Below are positions 62,914-64,000 of a stretch of DNA of 64,000 nucleotides, piece after piece. The notes under the pieces were generated by a model. It was given only the letters and a program-made list of their open reading frames with translations, was not told where the DNA came from and searched no databases. Numbering within the stretch: the stretch's first letter is position 1; every line of letters begins with the position of its first letter. Origin of the DNA: DATHKG01 sp035489435 (GTDB lineage Bacteria > Bacteroidota > Bacteroidia > Chitinophagales > Chitinophagaceae); the NCBI GenBank assembly GCA_035489435.1, contig DATHKG010000066.1; one strand, 5' to 3'. Position numbers and translations under genes: made by a program.

Positions 62914-62987
62914 GGCGAGGTAGCTCAGCTGGTTAGAGCACCGGATTCATAACCCGGAGGTCGGCGGATCGTGCCCGCTCCTCGCTA
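62914..62987 (+). tRNA. tRNA-Met (CAT anticodon), abnormal T-loop
   Basis: 74 bases. Acceptor GGCGAGG / CCTCGCT (one G-T pair), D-arm GCTCAGCTGGTTAGAGC, anticodon arm CCGGA-TTCATAA-CCCGG, T-stem GGCGG / CCGCT. The T-loop reads ATCGTGC instead of the usual TTCGANC: positions 54 and 58 are swapped (A54, T58), so the normal T54-A58 pair is reversed. The 31-39 pair is also A-C. TATTTTTG, like a -7 box, lies at 62880-62887. CCA is not encoded. It is an elongator-type by its D-arm and acceptor. Confidence 0.88.
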
Positions 62988-62990
62988 CTA

Positions 62991-63023
62991 AGACGAAACG
63001 TAGTCCTGTATTGCGTTTCGTCT
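62991..63023 (+). terminator. Hairpin downstream of tRNA-Met
   Basis: Perfect 10-bp stem AGACGAAACG (62991-63000) / CGTTTCGTCT (63014-63023), 13-base loop, followed by CTTTC. Probably the tRNA terminator, or part of the att region of the element that follows. Confidence 0.7.
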
Positions 63024-63060
63024 CTTTCAAACTCTCTTGCTTTGCGGCTAATTTTTATAA

Positions 63061-63083
63061 TCGTTAACACTTTCGTTAACACC
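63061..63083. repeat. Two CGTTAACAC direct repeats before the integrase
   Basis: CGTTAACAC at 63062-63070 and 63074-63082, 12-bp period, 15 bp upstream of the integrase ATG. Each contains the palindrome GTTAAC. Could be arm-type recombinase binding sites or simply promoter-proximal repeats. Confidence 0.5.
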
Positions 63084-63096
63084 TAAAAAGTTAGTC

Positions 63097-64000
63097 ATGC
63101 TACAGCTATGCAACAATTGCTCTTGTACTGAGCTAAAAGTTTCCCCCAAAAATTGGAATACTGCCAAGGCGAATATCAAAAGTCCCTGGTTGATCTATTA
63201 CCGGTTTTACGATCCAGCTATACCCCACCAACCAGGCACCAAGAGGGGGAAACTGAAAATCATTAAAGGGATGAATCAATTCATAACACTAAAATCCCGG
63301 CAGGATGCTACCCGGGCTTTAATTGATTCGGAGCTCGCGTTACTACAGCAACAGAATTATAACCCTATTTTAGGAACCTTCGAGCAGCCCTTAGACGATG
63401 ATTTGTTGGGTGAAGGCATGATTGATCCCGCCACTCCATTTGTCCAGGCGTTGAGCGCAGCACAACTCATGATCAAAAAGGCGAAAAAAACGATGGATGA
63501 TATCAAGTCAACCGTCAAGGGCGTGTCGGCAGCTGCGCAAAAGTTAAGAATCTCTACCATACCGATCTCCAAAGTAACCAGGAAGCATATTAAAGTTATT
63601 TTCCAGCAGTGTGCAAAAGACAATCCCAAATGGAGCGCACACCGACACAATCAATACAGGTCATATCTGATGATCGTTTTCAGTGAGTTAATTGAAATGG
63701 AAGCAACTGAGATTGATCCGGTGGCAAAAATCAAAAAGCAAAAGACTGTCAAGCGGATCCGGGAAAGACTGTCTCTCGAGGATCGGTCCAGGGTGAATGA
63801 GTACTTGAAGGAGAGTCACTACAGTTTCTGGAGGTTCATGCACATCTTTTTTCATTCAGGTGCCAGGGAAACTGAATTAATGCTGATTAGAAAGCAAGAT
63901 GTTGATCTTTTAAATCAGCGGTACAAAATGACAATTAAAAAAGGTAAACAGTACCGGGAGACCTGGCGAACGATCAAGGACATTGTTTTACCGCTTTGGA
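63097..64000 (+). CDS. Tyrosine recombinase (phage-type integrase), 3' end cut by window edge
   Basis: At least 301 codons from ATG 63097, running off the right edge. N-terminal Arm-type/SAM-like region (about residues 28-240: LIYYRFYDPA; SKVTRKHIKVIFQQCAKDNP; RHNQYRSYLMIVFSELIEME) and the start of the catalytic domain (about 246 on: LSLEDRSRVNEYLKE; FMHIFFHSGARETELMLIRK with catalytic Arg; MTIKKGKQYRETWRTIKD with the beta-hairpin Lys). The His-x-x-Arg and Tyr motifs would lie beyond the edge. Located 110 bp downstream of tRNA-Met, as in integrative elements. Upstream frame is closed by TAA at 63058-63060. Confidence 0.9.
   Translation, partial: MLQLCNNCSCTELKVSPKNWNTAKANIKSPWLIYYRFYDPAIPHQPGTKRGKLKIIKGMNQFITLKSRQDATRALIDSELALLQQQNYNPILGTFEQPLDDDLLGEGMIDPATPFVQALSAAQLMIKKAKKTMDDIKSTVKGVSAAAQKLRISTIPISKVTRKHIKVIFQQCAKDNPKWSAHRHNQYRSYLMIVFSELIEMEATEIDPVAKIKKQKTVKRIRERLSLEDRSRVNEYLKESHYSFWRFMHIFFHSGARETELMLIRKQDVDLLNQRYKMTIKKGKQYRETWRTIKDIVLPLW

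Overview
The window looks like chromosomal DNA of a Bacteroidota bacterium, most likely a member of the Chitinophagaceae or a close relative. The grounds are a full-length SprA (type IX secretion translocon), two large secreted proteins with type B sorting C-termini, a PorE-like TPR/PD40/OmpA protein, a SusC/SusD pair, futalosine-route menaquinone biosynthesis and TAnnTTTG promoter-like boxes. Genes are mostly housekeeping, on both strands and loosely packed. Species cannot be named from the sequence alone.

Layout. 1-3.5 kb: futalosine hydrolase (partial), two tandem PTPS/QueD-family enzymes, folE and fabD. 3.6-7.3 kb: secreted sugar dehydrogenase, a repeat-rich spacer, a GNAT acetyltransferase and a Cys/Met-metabolism PLP enzyme. 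7.5-18.8 kb: NdpA-like protein, fabH, ruvA-sprA and an SDR. 19-25.9 kb: a small secreted protein, two copies of a palindromic repeat element, and two tandem paralogous adhesin-like type IX cargo proteins. 25.9-35.7 kb: alpha/beta hydrolase, DUF4105 protein, guaB, dprA, an IS4 remnant, the PorE-like protein, queE and folD. 35.8-47.2 kb: envelope genes (MG2/plug protein, beta-barrel plus HhH-barrel pair, decayed SusC N-terminus, susCD). 47.3-54.4 kb: DUF3467, radC, prs-ctc-pth-FAH and a fused 2-oxo acid dehydrogenase E1. 54.9-62.4 kb: a transposase-derived ORF, a ClC channel behind a possible RNA attenuator, and a stress-like group (PPOX-like, topoisomerase IB, DUF2383, small hydrophilic proteins, MgtC). 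62.4-64 kb: a third palindromic element, a tRNA-Met with an abnormal T-loop, and a tyrosine recombinase running off the end, which marks the left edge of a probable integrative element.

Functional links. SprA exports the type B CTD proteins and PorE-like proteins anchor that machinery. QueD-like proteins, FolE and QueE together cover GTP to CDG in queuosine synthesis, though they are not one operon. FolE and FolD also serve folate. FabD and FabH serve fatty acid initiation.

The least ordinary material is non-coding. (1) A three-copy element of about 270-285 bp has long terminal inverted repeats. Each copy lies just after a stop codon, in the sense of the upstream gene, and the outer stems differ between copies while staying self-complementary. 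(2) A pseudoknot-plus-terminator leader precedes the ClC gene and has a possible competing antiterminator pairing. (3) Several gene 3' ends, stop codon included, are tandemly duplicated into the downstream spacer. (4) Many spacers hold their own short degenerate tandem arrays, and one microrepeat recurs in four of them.
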